From NCBI GenBank assembly GCA_945865885.1, contig CAMBEZ010000005.1:1-64000 (forward strand): DNA of 64,000 bases, written 5' to 3'. Below are positions 46,445-54,202 of this stretch, one piece after another; the stretch's first letter is position 1, and each line of letters opens with the position of its first letter. A program made the position numbers and the translations under genes. The notes beneath the pieces are model-generated. The model was not told the DNA's origin and did no database searches. It worked only from the letters and a program-made list of their open reading frames with translations. Source of the DNA: Owenweeksia hongkongensis DSM 17368 (GTDB lineage Bacteria; Bacteroidota; Bacteroidia; Flavobacteriales; Schleiferiaceae).

Positions 46445-48754
46445 CTATTCCGCCATCATTTCCACAACCACCTCCACAACATCTTCCGCACTGGGTTTGG
46501 AAAAATAGTCGCCGTCGGAACCATAAGCGGGGCGGTGCGCCTGTGCCGTAAGGGTGCGCGGTTTGGCGTCCAAATGACGGTAACCGCCTTGTTCTTCTAA
46601 AATTTGCTGCAGCAAATACGCGCTAGCACCCCCGGGCACGTCCTCGTCCACCACCAAGAGGCGGTTGGTTTTGGCCAAGGATTCCACGCATCGGTGGTGC
46701 AGGTCAAAAGGCAACAAGGTTTGTGCGTCCAGTACTTCTACGGAGATGCCCATCGCATCCAAGCGCTCACACGCCTCCAGCACAATACGCAGGGTGGAAC
46801 CGTACGAAAGCACGGTGAGGTCGGTTCCAGAGCGCAGGATTTCCGGAACGCCAAACGGCACCGTGAAATCACCTAAGTTTGACGGCTGCATTTCCTTCAA
46901 TCGGTAACCGTTTAAGCACTCCACCACCAACGCAGGTTCGTCGGACTGGAGTAGGGTATTGTAAAAGCCAGCCGCTTGAACCATGTTCCGCGGAACACAC
47001 ACCCACATGCCGCGCAGGCTGTGGATGATGGTGCCCATGGGGCTGCCGCTGTGCCAAATGCCTTCCAATCGATGGCCGCGCGTGCGCACGATGACCGGGG
47101 CTTTCTGGCCGCCTTTGGTGCGGTAGTGCACGGTAGCCAGGTCGTCGGACATGATTTGCAAGGCGTACAGGAGGTAATCCAGGTACTGAATTTCCGCAAT
47201 GGGGCGTAAACCGCGCATGGAAAGTCCAATACCTTGGCCCAAAATGGTAGCCTCCCGGATTCCGGCGTCGGCTACACGGGTTTCGCCAAATTCCGCTTGC
47301 AATCCTTCCAAACCCTGGTTTACGTCTCCGATGGTGCCGGAGTCCTCACCAAACACGAGGGTTTCGGGGTGTTTTTGAAAGAGTGCCCGGAAATTGTCGC
47401 GCAGGATGACCCGACCGTCCACGGAAGGAGCGTCGTCGGGATAAACCGCCGGAACAATTGAAACGTCTAAAGCACTGTTGCTGTGAAGTTTAGAAGAGTA
47501 GTCATTCCAACCTGAAGCGCGTTGATCGCTGATCCAGTGGCGAGCAGCAGGTGCCGCCGGATGTTCCGGATGGGCGGCAACCGCACGGCGGACGGGAGCA
47601 ATGCATTCCCGGCGCAAGGGCTCGCGAACTGCTTTTAAGGCGTCGGCTTCGTCGTTTGCGCCCAAGGACCGTAGATGAGCAACGGCATCGTCTTGCGTTG
47701 CACGAATGGGCAGCAGGTACGCGTCAAAGGCTTCTTTCTTCTCGTCGCGCACCCATTGGGCCGCTTCGTTTTCCAGTGCAACCAACTGTTCCTCCGAGGC
47801 AAAACCGCTTTTGAAAATCAGGTTCCGGAACTGCACCATGCAGTCGAATTCCTTTTCCCATTCCAGGCGTTCTTTTGATTTGTAGCGCTCGTGGGAACCG
47901 GACGTGGAGTGACCTTGCGGCTGCGTGCATTCTTGGACGTGCACCAAAACCGGTTGATGTTCGGTTCGTGCGGTGCGCTCGGCCTCCTCATAAGTGGCCA
48001 CCAATTGTGCGTAATCCCAACCTTTAACGGTCAATATTTTGTATCCTGCTTTGGAATTTGTTGCAGCAAAACCGGCCAAGACTTCCGAAATACTCTCTTT
48101 CGTGGTTTGGTGCTTGGCGTGCACGGAAATGCCGTAGTCGTCGTCCCAAACACTGATGACCATAGGTACTTGGAGTACCCCCGCTGCGTTGATGGTTTCC
48201 CAGAACAATCCTTCGCTGGTGGAGGCGTTTCCAATGGTGCCCCAAGCAATTTCATTGCCTTGTTGGGTGAAGGAATTGTCCACCCCCAAGGTTCGGTACA
48301 CTTTGGATGCTTGAGCCAAGCCCAACAAGCGGGGCATTTGACCGGCAGTAGGGCTGATGTCCGCGGAACTGTTCTTTTGGTGGATGAGCTCCTTCCAATT
48401 TCCGTTGTCGTCCAAAGAGCGCGTAGCAAAATGACCGTTCATTTGGCGGCCACCGCTGGCCGGCTCGTTGGACAGGTTAGTGTCTGCATACAACGATGCA
48501 AAGAACTCACGAACAGATAGTTGGCCAATGGCCATCATGAAGGTTTGGTCTCGGTAGTAGCCGCTGCGGAAGTCTCCGTTTTTGAAAACCTTGGACCATG
48601 CAATTTGGGCCAATTCTTTTCCGTCGCCAAAAATGCCAAACTTGGCTTTTCCCGTCAATACTTCTTTGCGGCCGAGCAAGCTTGCTTCGCGGCTGGTCAC
48701 CGCCAAACGGTAATCGGAAAGTACCGTTTCCAAAAATCCGGGTTCCTGGGTCAT
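46445..48754 (-). CDS. 2-oxoacid dehydrogenase E1, fused alpha and beta subunits
   Basis: 769 aa. The first about 410 residues are the thiamine-diphosphate-binding alpha subunit (YYRDQTFMMAIGQLS, NGHFATRSLDDNG, GTIGNASTSEGLFWETINAAGV). The rest is the beta subunit (LVFGEDSGTIGDVNQGLEGL, IAEIQYLDYLLYALQIM, LRIVLEACERLDAMGISVEVLDAQTLLPFD). Such fusions are common in Bacteroidota, usually annotated as branched-chain 2-oxoisovalerate dehydrogenase E1. The exact 2-oxoacid is not fixed by sequence, and E2/E3 are not nearby. The start at 48754 is fixed by a perfect TACCTTTG box four bases upstream. Confidence 0.92.
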   Translation of the reverse strand: MTQEPGFLETVLSDYRLAVTSREASLLGRKEVLTGKAKFGIFGDGKELAQIAWSKVFKNGDFRSGYYRDQTFMMAIGQLSVREFFASLYADTNLSNEPASGGRQMNGHFATRSLDDNGNWKELIHQKNSSADISPTAGQMPRLLGLAQASKVYRTLGVDNSFTQQGNEIAWGTIGNASTSEGLFWETINAAGVLQVPMVISVWDDDYGISVHAKHQTTKESISEVLAGFAATNSKAGYKILTVKGWDYAQLVATYEEAERTARTEHQPVLVHVQECTQPQGHSTSGSHERYKSKERLEWEKEFDCMVQFRNLIFKSGFASEEQLVALENEAAQWVRDEKKEAFDAYLLPIRATQDDAVAHLRSLGANDEADALKAVREPLRRECIAPVRRAVAAHPEHPAAPAARHWISDQRASGWNDYSSKLHSNSALDVSIVPAVYPDDAPSVDGRVILRDNFRALFQKHPETLVFGEDSGTIGDVNQGLEGLQAEFGETRVADAGIREATILGQGIGLSMRGLRPIAEIQYLDYLLYALQIMSDDLATVHYRTKGGQKAPVIVRTRGHRLEGIWHSGSPMGTIIHSLRGMWVCVPRNMVQAAGFYNTLLQSDEPALVVECLNGYRLKEMQPSNLGDFTVPFGVPEILRSGTDLTVLSYGSTLRIVLEACERLDAMGISVEVLDAQTLLPFDLHHRCVESLAKTNRLLVVDEDVPGGASAYLLQQILEEQGGYRHLDAKPRTLTAQAHRPAYGSDGDYFSKPSAEDVVEVVVEMMAE

Positions 48755-48758
48755 AGTA

Positions 48759-48766
48759 CAAAGGTA
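48759..48766 (-). promoter_or_regulatory. Promoter -7 box for the fused E1 gene
   Basis: TACCTTTG on the minus strand, four bases before the ATG. Its upstream edge is only eight bases from the divergent box of the ABC transporter gene. Confidence 0.58.
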
Positions 48767-48774
48767 CGACGGAC

Positions 48775-48782
48775 TACCTTTG
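48775..48782 (+). promoter_or_regulatory. Promoter -7 box for the ABC transporter gene
   Basis: TACCTTTG, nine bases before the ATG at 48792. With the E1 box it forms a perfect 8-bp inverted repeat with an 8-bp spacer. Confidence 0.55.
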
Positions 48783-48791
48783 CAGTTCTTC

Positions 48792-50606
48792 ATGCGCCAC
48801 CTGCTCCTCCTCAATTCCTACTTTTTACGCTATCCCAAACATTTGATAGGGGGAGTGATCTTTGTGGTAGCGTCGGTAGTGTTTCAAACGTATCCGGCCA
48901 TTTTTATTCGCGAGGCGTTTGGTTCGGTTGAAGTAGCCATTGAGAATGGCGTAACTAATGAATTGAATCAGAATCTTTTAAAGTACGGATTGCTGATCTT
49001 GTTATTCAGTGCATTGCGCGGGTTGTTTACTTTTTTGATGCGGCAAACACTCATCGTCATGAGCCGGCACATCGAATACGATTTGAAGAACGATCTCTAC
49101 GCGCAGTACCAACGATTGGATGCCGCTTTTTACCGCAAAAACAACACCGGTGATTTGATGAACCGCATATCCGAGGACGTCAGCCGGGTTCGGATGTACT
49201 TGGGTCCCGCCGTGATGTACAGCATCAATACTTTTTTTGCGACCGTGTTGACCTTGGTGTTCATGTTTCGGGTGGACGTTGCGCTCAGTTTTTGGGTATT
49301 GGCGCCCATGCCCTTGCTGGTATGGGCCATTTACCGCGTAAGCGACCGCATCAATAAGGCCAGTCATGCGGTACAGGAGCAGCAGTCTGCCATGAGCACC
49401 TTTGCGCAAGAGACGTTTTCTGGGATACGCGTATTGAAGGCATTTGCGGCGGAGAAAGCCCAATCGAGTCGGTACAAAAGCGCCTCGGAAAAGTCGTACC
49501 AAGTCAATGCGGAATTGTTTGAAATCAATGCGTTGTTTCAACCGTTGATGCTCCTTTTGGTAGGGCTTTCCACGTTGCTGGCGGTTTGGATTGGCGGTTT
49601 GGGCGTGGTAGAAGGAAAGTGGTCCTCCGGGGTTATTGCGGAATTCATTTACTACGTTAACCTGCTGACGTGGCCCATTGCAAGCATTGGCTGGGTCATG
49701 AGCTTGATTCAACGAGCAGAAGCCTCCATGGAGCGCATTCATCAGTTTTTGCAGGCGGAGCCCGTGGTTAACGGCCCTGCCAACGGCTACAAACCGGAAC
49801 ACATCCGGGGCGAGTGGACGTTTGAATCCGTTTCTTTTGTTTATCCGGACAGCGGGATAGAGGCGTTGCACGATTTTAATCTACGGGTTGAGCCCGGTGA
49901 ATTGGTTGTTTTAACCGGTAAAACGGGAAGCGGCAAAAGCACGTTGGTTCAACTCATGGTGCGCAGCATGGACCCTACTTCCGGACGTATTTTACTGGAC
50001 GGCGTAGACCTTCGGGAATGGGACTTGGAATACTTAAGAAAGCAAGTAGCATTTGTGCCGCAGGACGCCTTTCTTTTCTCCGACACGGTTGCCGAAAATT
50101 TGCGATTTGGAAATACGAGTGAGTTATCTGATTTGGAGTTGGTGCAAGCCGCACAGGCAGCTTCTGTACACGACGATGTTTTGGGTTTTGAAAAAGGGTA
50201 CGAAACGGTGGTTGGGGAACGCGGTGTGGCCTTGAGTGGTGGACAAAAACAACGTCTATCTATTGCGCGCGCTTTTCTCAAAAAAGCACCCGTCTTGGTT
50301 TTGGACGATTCGTTGAGCGCCGTGGACCCAAAAACGGAATCTTATATTGTTGAAATGCTCCCCAAATCCGTGGTGGGAAGGACCGCTTTTGTGGTGGCCC
50401 AACGCCTCTCTGTAGCCCCTTTTGCCTCTAAAATTGTTGTTCTTGAGGAGGGTAAATTGATTGAAATAGGAAATCACAAAGAGCTATTGGAAAACCAAGG
50501 TTTTTACGCTAGTTTGGTAGAACTTCAATCGCGTCGTACACGAGCCGATGCCGGAGAAGACCACCAAACCAAAAACCATGGACCTTTCACTGAAAATTTA
50601 CGATAA
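48792..50606 (+). CDS. ABC transporter half-molecule (permease + ATPase), degenerate catalytic site
   Basis: 604 aa: a type IV exporter membrane domain of six helices (residues about 1-320) and an ATPase domain. Walker A is LTGKTGSGKSTLVQL, Q-loop FVPQDAFLFSDT, signature LSGGQKQR. The Walker B end is VLVLDDSLSAVD, where the catalytic Glu is replaced by Asp. The switch histidine in the H-loop is replaced by Gln (FVVAQRLS). This pattern is typical of the non-hydrolysing half of heterodimeric exporters, but no partner gene is adjacent. Substrate unknown. ATG at 48792; a TTG 12 bases upstream lies inside the promoter box. The 3' end overlaps a regulator gene. Confidence 0.9.
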   Translation: MRHLLLLNSYFLRYPKHLIGGVIFVVASVVFQTYPAIFIREAFGSVEVAIENGVTNELNQNLLKYGLLILLFSALRGLFTFLMRQTLIVMSRHIEYDLKNDLYAQYQRLDAAFYRKNNTGDLMNRISEDVSRVRMYLGPAVMYSINTFFATVLTLVFMFRVDVALSFWVLAPMPLLVWAIYRVSDRINKASHAVQEQQSAMSTFAQETFSGIRVLKAFAAEKAQSSRYKSASEKSYQVNAELFEINALFQPLMLLLVGLSTLLAVWIGGLGVVEGKWSSGVIAEFIYYVNLLTWPIASIGWVMSLIQRAEASMERIHQFLQAEPVVNGPANGYKPEHIRGEWTFESVSFVYPDSGIEALHDFNLRVEPGELVVLTGKTGSGKSTLVQLMVRSMDPTSGRILLDGVDLREWDLEYLRKQVAFVPQDAFLFSDTVAENLRFGNTSELSDLELVQAAQAASVHDDVLGFEKGYETVVGERGVALSGGQKQRLSIARAFLKKAPVLVLDDSLSAVDPKTESYIVEMLPKSVVGRTAFVVAQRLSVAPFASKIVVLEEGKLIEIGNHKELLENQGFYASLVELQSRRTRADAGEDHQTKNHGPFTENLR

Positions 50607-51177
50607 GCTTTCCCTCGCCATGGGATCCAGCGGTACCGCTTACCGCGGTGGATTATTAGCGCTGGCACGAGCCTTTCAATCATTGCCGTCGTTTCGGCGC
50701 GGAAACCACGTTTGGAATTCTGGCGAATTACCCGCGGGACTGTACTATAATTTGGAAGCTGTTTTTGCGGAAGAAGATGTTCAGCCGGATGGGAAATCAA
50801 TTGTACGGCTTGTACTGCCGGATCAGTTGTTTTTTTGCGAAGAAACCTATTTTTACAACGAGCCGTCGACCACTCGAATGCGTTGCATTACCTCGGGTTC
50901 CGTTTGGCACGTTTCACCATCGGACTACGCCGCCGTTCACCGTGAATACGGTCTGGGCTACGATTTAATCAACCTTTTATCGTTGAAATCACTGGGAGAA
51001 TACCTTGCCCGTACCGCTCAATTGCTTCAGTGCACCCCAAAGGTCCGATTGGAACAGGCAGTTCGCCAGTATCCGTCCCTATTGTCAGCGTTGACGCGCG
51101 AAGAACTTGCCAGTTTTTTACTCTTGAGCAGGTCCAGTGTTCATCGCATTCTCCGAAAAACGTATTGTCGTGGCTAA
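50578..51177 (+). CDS. Crp/Fnr-like transcription regulator
   Basis: About 199 aa (219-range if the ATG at 50548 is used instead). The N-terminal beta-roll resembles a cyclic-nucleotide-binding fold (RRGNHVWNSGELPAGLYYNLEAVF, LPDQLFFCEET). A helix-turn-helix ends the protein (LTREELASFLLLSRSSVHRILRKTY). The ligand-site signature of true CRP is missing, so the signal is unknown. It overlaps the ABC stop by 29 bases and the next regulator gene by about 8, suggesting co-translation. Confidence in the start is low. Confidence 0.7.
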   Translation: MDLSLKIYDKLSLAMGSSGTAYRGGLLALARAFQSLPSFRRGNHVWNSGELPAGLYYNLEAVFAEEDVQPDGKSIVRLVLPDQLFFCEETYFYNEPSTTRMRCITSGSVWHVSPSDYAAVHREYGLGYDLINLLSLKSLGEYLARTAQLLQCTPKVRLEQAVRQYPSLLSALTREELASFLLLSRSSVHRILRKTYCRG

Positions 51178-51817
51178 GTTGTTAGAAGGTACCAAAGAAC
51201 GGGAGGAGGCACGTTTCATTTTACAGAACAGTTTCCGCGATCATTTGTCTGCAGATTGGCACGAGATTGAGGCTTGGGCCAAAGATTTGGAGGCTCGGTA
51301 CGAAGGACCGTTTGAATACAAACCTGGCGAGGTCTTTTGGGACATGAACAACACGCGGTCCGACCATTACTTCGTACTGGATGGTCTCGTTGCGGAAGTT
51401 TGGAGATCGGCCAACGACGAATCGTTTATCTACGCTTTTGTTGGAGGTGGAGAATACTGCACGAATGAATTTCAGTATTTATTGGGGGAGCCCTCGTGCA
51501 GTCGCTTTGAGGTAATTCAGCCAACACGTGTTCTCATTCTTCGGCAAGAAGAGGAACTTCAAGTTCGACAGTCTGCCAGCCCTTGGGAGCAACTCAGTTT
51601 CAAAGTGGGTAGGGCCATTCTTAAAAAGCGCCGCGAACGGCTGCGGTTGTTGAGTGGGGATCGCAAAACACACTTACTCCGCATTTTTGAAAAGTACCCC
51701 GGTGCCCAGGCGTGGACCACCAAAGAACAGTTAGCTTCCTATTTGGGGGTTTCCCGCGCCACGGTATACCGGATTATGGATGGACTGGGTTTATTTGCGT
51801 CAAAAGAAGTGCTATAA
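51170..51817 (+). CDS. Crp/Fnr-like transcription regulator (second of a pair)
   Basis: About 215 aa from the GTG at 51170 (a GTG at 51137 is also open). Beta-roll sequence FEYKPGEVFWDMNNTRSDHYFVLDGLVAEVWR is followed by the linker helix and a helix-turn-helix (WTTKEQLASYLGVSRATVYRIMDGLGL). Layout matches the preceding gene, although similarity between the two is low by eye. The pair overlaps and follows the ABC transporter, so both may regulate it. It ends before a strong hairpin shared with convergent coaE. Confidence 0.72.
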   Translation: MAKLLEGTKEREEARFILQNSFRDHLSADWHEIEAWAKDLEARYEGPFEYKPGEVFWDMNNTRSDHYFVLDGLVAEVWRSANDESFIYAFVGGGEYCTNEFQYLLGEPSCSRFEVIQPTRVLILRQEEELQVRQSASPWEQLSFKVGRAILKKRRERLRLLSGDRKTHLLRIFEKYPGAQAWTTKEQLASYLGVSRATVYRIMDGLGLFASKEVL

Positions 51818-51862
51818 CACAGGATTGAAGCGACGAATTGTCTTTTTGATTAACGCCAAACC

Positions 51863-51900
51863 AAATGAAAGTGGTCAGCATTTGCTGACCACTTTCATTT
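51863..51900. terminator. Bidirectional hairpin terminator overlapping the coaE stop
   Basis: Arms AAATGAAAGTGGTCAGCA (51863-51880) and TGCTGACCACTTTCATTT (51883-51900) are perfect 18-base complements around a TT centre, giving a hairpin with AT-rich base and GC-containing middle. The right arm contains the coaE TGA (51897-51895). It sits between convergent transcripts and would serve both. T-tracts are short. Confidence 0.7.
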
Positions 51901-52533
51901 TGATAAACGAATGTTTCTACTCCCGCACGTTAAGGAGAGGATCTTGTCCGACAATTCATTGGTAAAGTCAGTAACGGTCCCATCGTTGGTTAACTGTAGG
52001 TCTGAAGCGCGCAGTTGCGCAATTTTTCGTTCGTCGGACCATTGAAAGGCCATTCGTCGGTATAAATCTGCTGCAGAACGCTCAGGCTGACGTGACGCAA
52101 TACGTTTTTTTCTGGTCTCCTCAGAGGCCGTTATCAAGAGAACGACGGTGCACGCGGGACTCGCGTCCACCTCAAAAAGAAGTGCAGACTCGCGGGCGAC
52201 CCACAAAGCACGGCATTGGGGCTCTTCTGTTAGCCATTGGGCAAAGTCCTGCTGAACAGACGGATGAATGATTCCGTTTAACGTGTTCCAAGCATCCTGG
52301 TTCGCAAAGGCCAGGGAACTCAAGACTGCTCCGTTGGGCTGTCCGTGTGCATCCAGGGCGTCTGAGCCGAATGCATCCACTAGTTTGGTTTGCATTTCAA
52401 CGGATTGCGCCACCAACCATTTCGCACGGTCGTCGGCAGGATAGATGGGCCATCCCCAATCATTAAGTAGTTCAAGGGCCAATGACTTCCCAGCGCCCAT
52501 GCCCCCCGTTACGCACAAAACGTTTGGTTTCAT
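51895..52533 (-). CDS. coaE: Dephospho-CoA kinase
   Basis: Last step of coenzyme A synthesis, phosphorylating dephospho-CoA at the ribose 3'-OH. The 212-aa P-loop kinase begins MKPNVLCVTGGMGAGKSLALELLNDWG, with IYPADDRAKWL and NGIIHPSVQQDF (conserved HP), and ends beyond a lid region ITASEETRKKRIASRQ. Normal length. Its stop lies inside a strong hairpin. The upstream gap to the next gene on the same strand is 94 bases. Confidence 0.93.
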   Translation of the reverse strand: MKPNVLCVTGGMGAGKSLALELLNDWGWPIYPADDRAKWLVAQSVEMQTKLVDAFGSDALDAHGQPNGAVLSSLAFANQDAWNTLNGIIHPSVQQDFAQWLTEEPQCRALWVARESALLFEVDASPACTVVLLITASEETRKKRIASRQPERSAADLYRRMAFQWSDERKIAQLRASDLQLTNDGTVTDFTNELSDKILSLTCGSRNIRLSK

Positions 52534-52627
52534 TGTTGAAAGTTACAGAAGAAGCGCGTCTAAGTGTATAAAGAAGGTTTGAATAAGGCTTGATGCGCTG
52601 GCGCCTTTCAAATTTCCCAGCAACGAG

Positions 52628-53035
52628 TTAATTCAACAAATGACGCAAACTGTTTTGATAGGCCCAACGTACATCGGTGCGTTTTGCTTCCACCAACTCA
52701 AAAAATGCATAAACGCAGATCCAAGAGGTCCAAGCATCCAGATGTTCGTCAAAGCAATTATACGTTGAGGCTTGCTCAAATCGAAAGTGCAGTTTTCTGA
52801 TGAGCCGATAACCGGTGCGCCAATCCGCCTCAGACCAATCCATCTGCTGAGCTAGAACGATCAACCTTCCCACCGCAAAAATATTGTTCTTTTGTTGAAA
52901 ACGCTGGCTTAGGACCCATAAATCAGAGGCCAACACATGAATTTTGGGCAACGCGCGGCGAACCATACGTTCTTCTTCAAAAAAAGTTGGGTCACGCCAT
53001 TCAATGCGTTCTGTATCTAGCGTGGAGTAGGGCAT
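52628..53035 (-). CDS. Small helical protein of unknown function
   Basis: About 135 aa from the ATG at 53035 (MPYSTLDTERIEW). The frame is open further up to 53143, but the extra segment (LGCELFFHSSCCCK) looks non-coding. It is rich in Trp, Arg and Leu and predicted mostly helical, with no signal peptide and no domain I recognise. It is divergent from proteorhodopsin across a 199-base AT-rich gap, which makes a shared regulatory region possible. Confidence 0.5.
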   Translation of the reverse strand: MPYSTLDTERIEWRDPTFFEEERMVRRALPKIHVLASDLWVLSQRFQQKNNIFAVGRLIVLAQQMDWSEADWRTGYRLIRKLHFRFEQASTYNCFDEHLDAWTSWICVYAFFELVEAKRTDVRWAYQNSLRHLLN

Positions 53036-53234
53036 CTTACAACAACAAGAGGAGTGAAAAAAAAGTTCACAACCTAAAAAGAAAGCCTCCCGTCCGTTCT
53101 TTTGGCAAAGCTGAGAACAGGGAAATAAGTGTCTTTTGGACATTTTTTCTACGTTAAAAACATTTTTTCGTCAAAAAACAAAAAATTATTTCATACGTTT
53201 ACATTCATAACATTAACCCCTTAAACTCATCTTT
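53036..53234. promoter_or_regulatory. AT-rich regulatory region upstream of proteorhodopsin
   Basis: This 199-base gap is distinctly AT-rich compared with its surroundings, with runs of A and T between 53130 and 53200. TACGTTTA at 53194-53201 is a one-mismatch -7 box on the plus strand, leaving a 33-base leader before the rhodopsin ATG. This is longer than for most genes here and may allow leader-based control. No other element is recognised. Confidence 0.45.
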
Positions 53235-53969
53235 ATGATGTTACTCAACGCAGCTGCCCACTTTGATCCTCAGGATTACGTTGGGTTTACTTTCTTCACG
53301 GGATACATGGCCATGATGGCGGCCACCGTATTCTTCTTGTTCGAACGAGGTCGGGTTGCCGACCAGTGGAAATCCTCCTTGTTGGTGTCCGGTTTGATCA
53401 CCGGTATCGCAGCCGTGCACTACTACTACATGCGCGATTACTGGATGGAAGCTGGTGAATCCCCCGTGGTTTTGCGCTACATCGACTGGACGTTGACCGT
53501 GCCTTTGATGTGCGTGGAGTTCTACCTCATCACCAAAAAAGCCGGTGCTAAAATGGGCTTGTTGTGGAAGTTGATCGCAGCTTCTGTAGCGATGTTGGTG
53601 TTGGGCTACGTAGGTGAGGCCGTCTACGCCGGTGAGCAGTACGCAACCCAGCAGTGGGTGTACGGTGCTTTGTCCGGATTGGCGTACTTCTACATTTTGT
53701 GGTTGGTATGGAAGGGCGACGTTGCTCAATTGGCTGCAAGCGCAGGTCCAAGTGTAGCAACGGCTGTACGTCACTTGCGCAACTTCGTGCTGGTGGGTTG
53801 GGCCATCTACCCAATTGGCTACATCATGGGTACTTACGGTGGTTTGTTCGGAATGGACTTTGGCCACGACGCAAGCGCACTGAACTTGTTCTACAACATT
53901 GCCGACGCCATCAACAAGATTGGTTTTGGTTTGGTCATCTACTCTTTGGCCATTTCGGACAACAAGTAA
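53235..53969 (+). CDS. Proteorhodopsin (light-driven proton pump)
   Basis: 244 aa, seven membrane helices. Retinal lysine K228 lies in ADAINK, with D224 as counter-ion partner. The helix-C motif RYIDWTLTVPLMCVEF gives D84 (proton acceptor), T88 and E95 (proton donor), the D-T-E signature of a proton pump. H62 matches the acceptor-histidine site. M92 is the spectral tuning position (green-absorbing type). G144 in WVYGALSG aligns, by my hand alignment, with bacteriorhodopsin W138 and the xanthorhodopsin antenna glycine. There is a 5' ATG pair (53235 or 53238). No retinal-forming dioxygenase gene is adjacent. A strong terminator follows. Confidence 0.97.
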   Translation: MMLLNAAAHFDPQDYVGFTFFTGYMAMMAATVFFLFERGRVADQWKSSLLVSGLITGIAAVHYYYMRDYWMEAGESPVVLRYIDWTLTVPLMCVEFYLITKKAGAKMGLLWKLIAASVAMLVLGYVGEAVYAGEQYATQQWVYGALSGLAYFYILWLVWKGDVAQLAASAGPSVATAVRHLRNFVLVGWAIYPIGYIMGTYGGLFGMDFGHDASALNLFYNIADAINKIGFGLVIYSLAISDNK

Positions 53970-54004
53970 TTTTCGTTTGGACAACTTTTTTTAAGTTGTT
54001 TGTG

Positions 54005-54033
54005 GGGCCGTCTCCTTGGAGGCGGCCCTTTTT
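54005..54033 (+). terminator. Rho-independent terminator after proteorhodopsin
   Basis: GGGCCGTCTCC (54005-54015), loop TT, GGAGGCGGCCC (54018-54028), then TTTTT. The stem has a single G-T wobble. It lies 36 bases past the rhodopsin stop and isolates it from the downstream locus. Confidence 0.85.
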
Positions 54034-54202
54034 GTTTTTAAGTACTTCAGCTTTTCGACGGCTCAACCTCTGTAGGCAGTTGTTCACCGGCGGTTTTGGG
54101 GCGTTCGTCGAATTTTTTTTCAGCGCGTTGCGGCATCGGCCAATTTTGCACCTGGATATCGGCCGACGTCCTTCGGATAAGTAAACTTAAAAACAATAAA
54201 CC

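Noticed and set aside
53235-53969. Sodium- or chloride-pumping rhodopsin
   Set aside because: The helix-C motif is D-T-E rather than NDQ or NTQ, so proton pumping is the expected function.
53970-54202. Possible gene in the gap after proteorhodopsin
   Set aside because: The only open frame begins inside the rhodopsin gene in another frame; the gap holds a terminator and a leader for the next gene.
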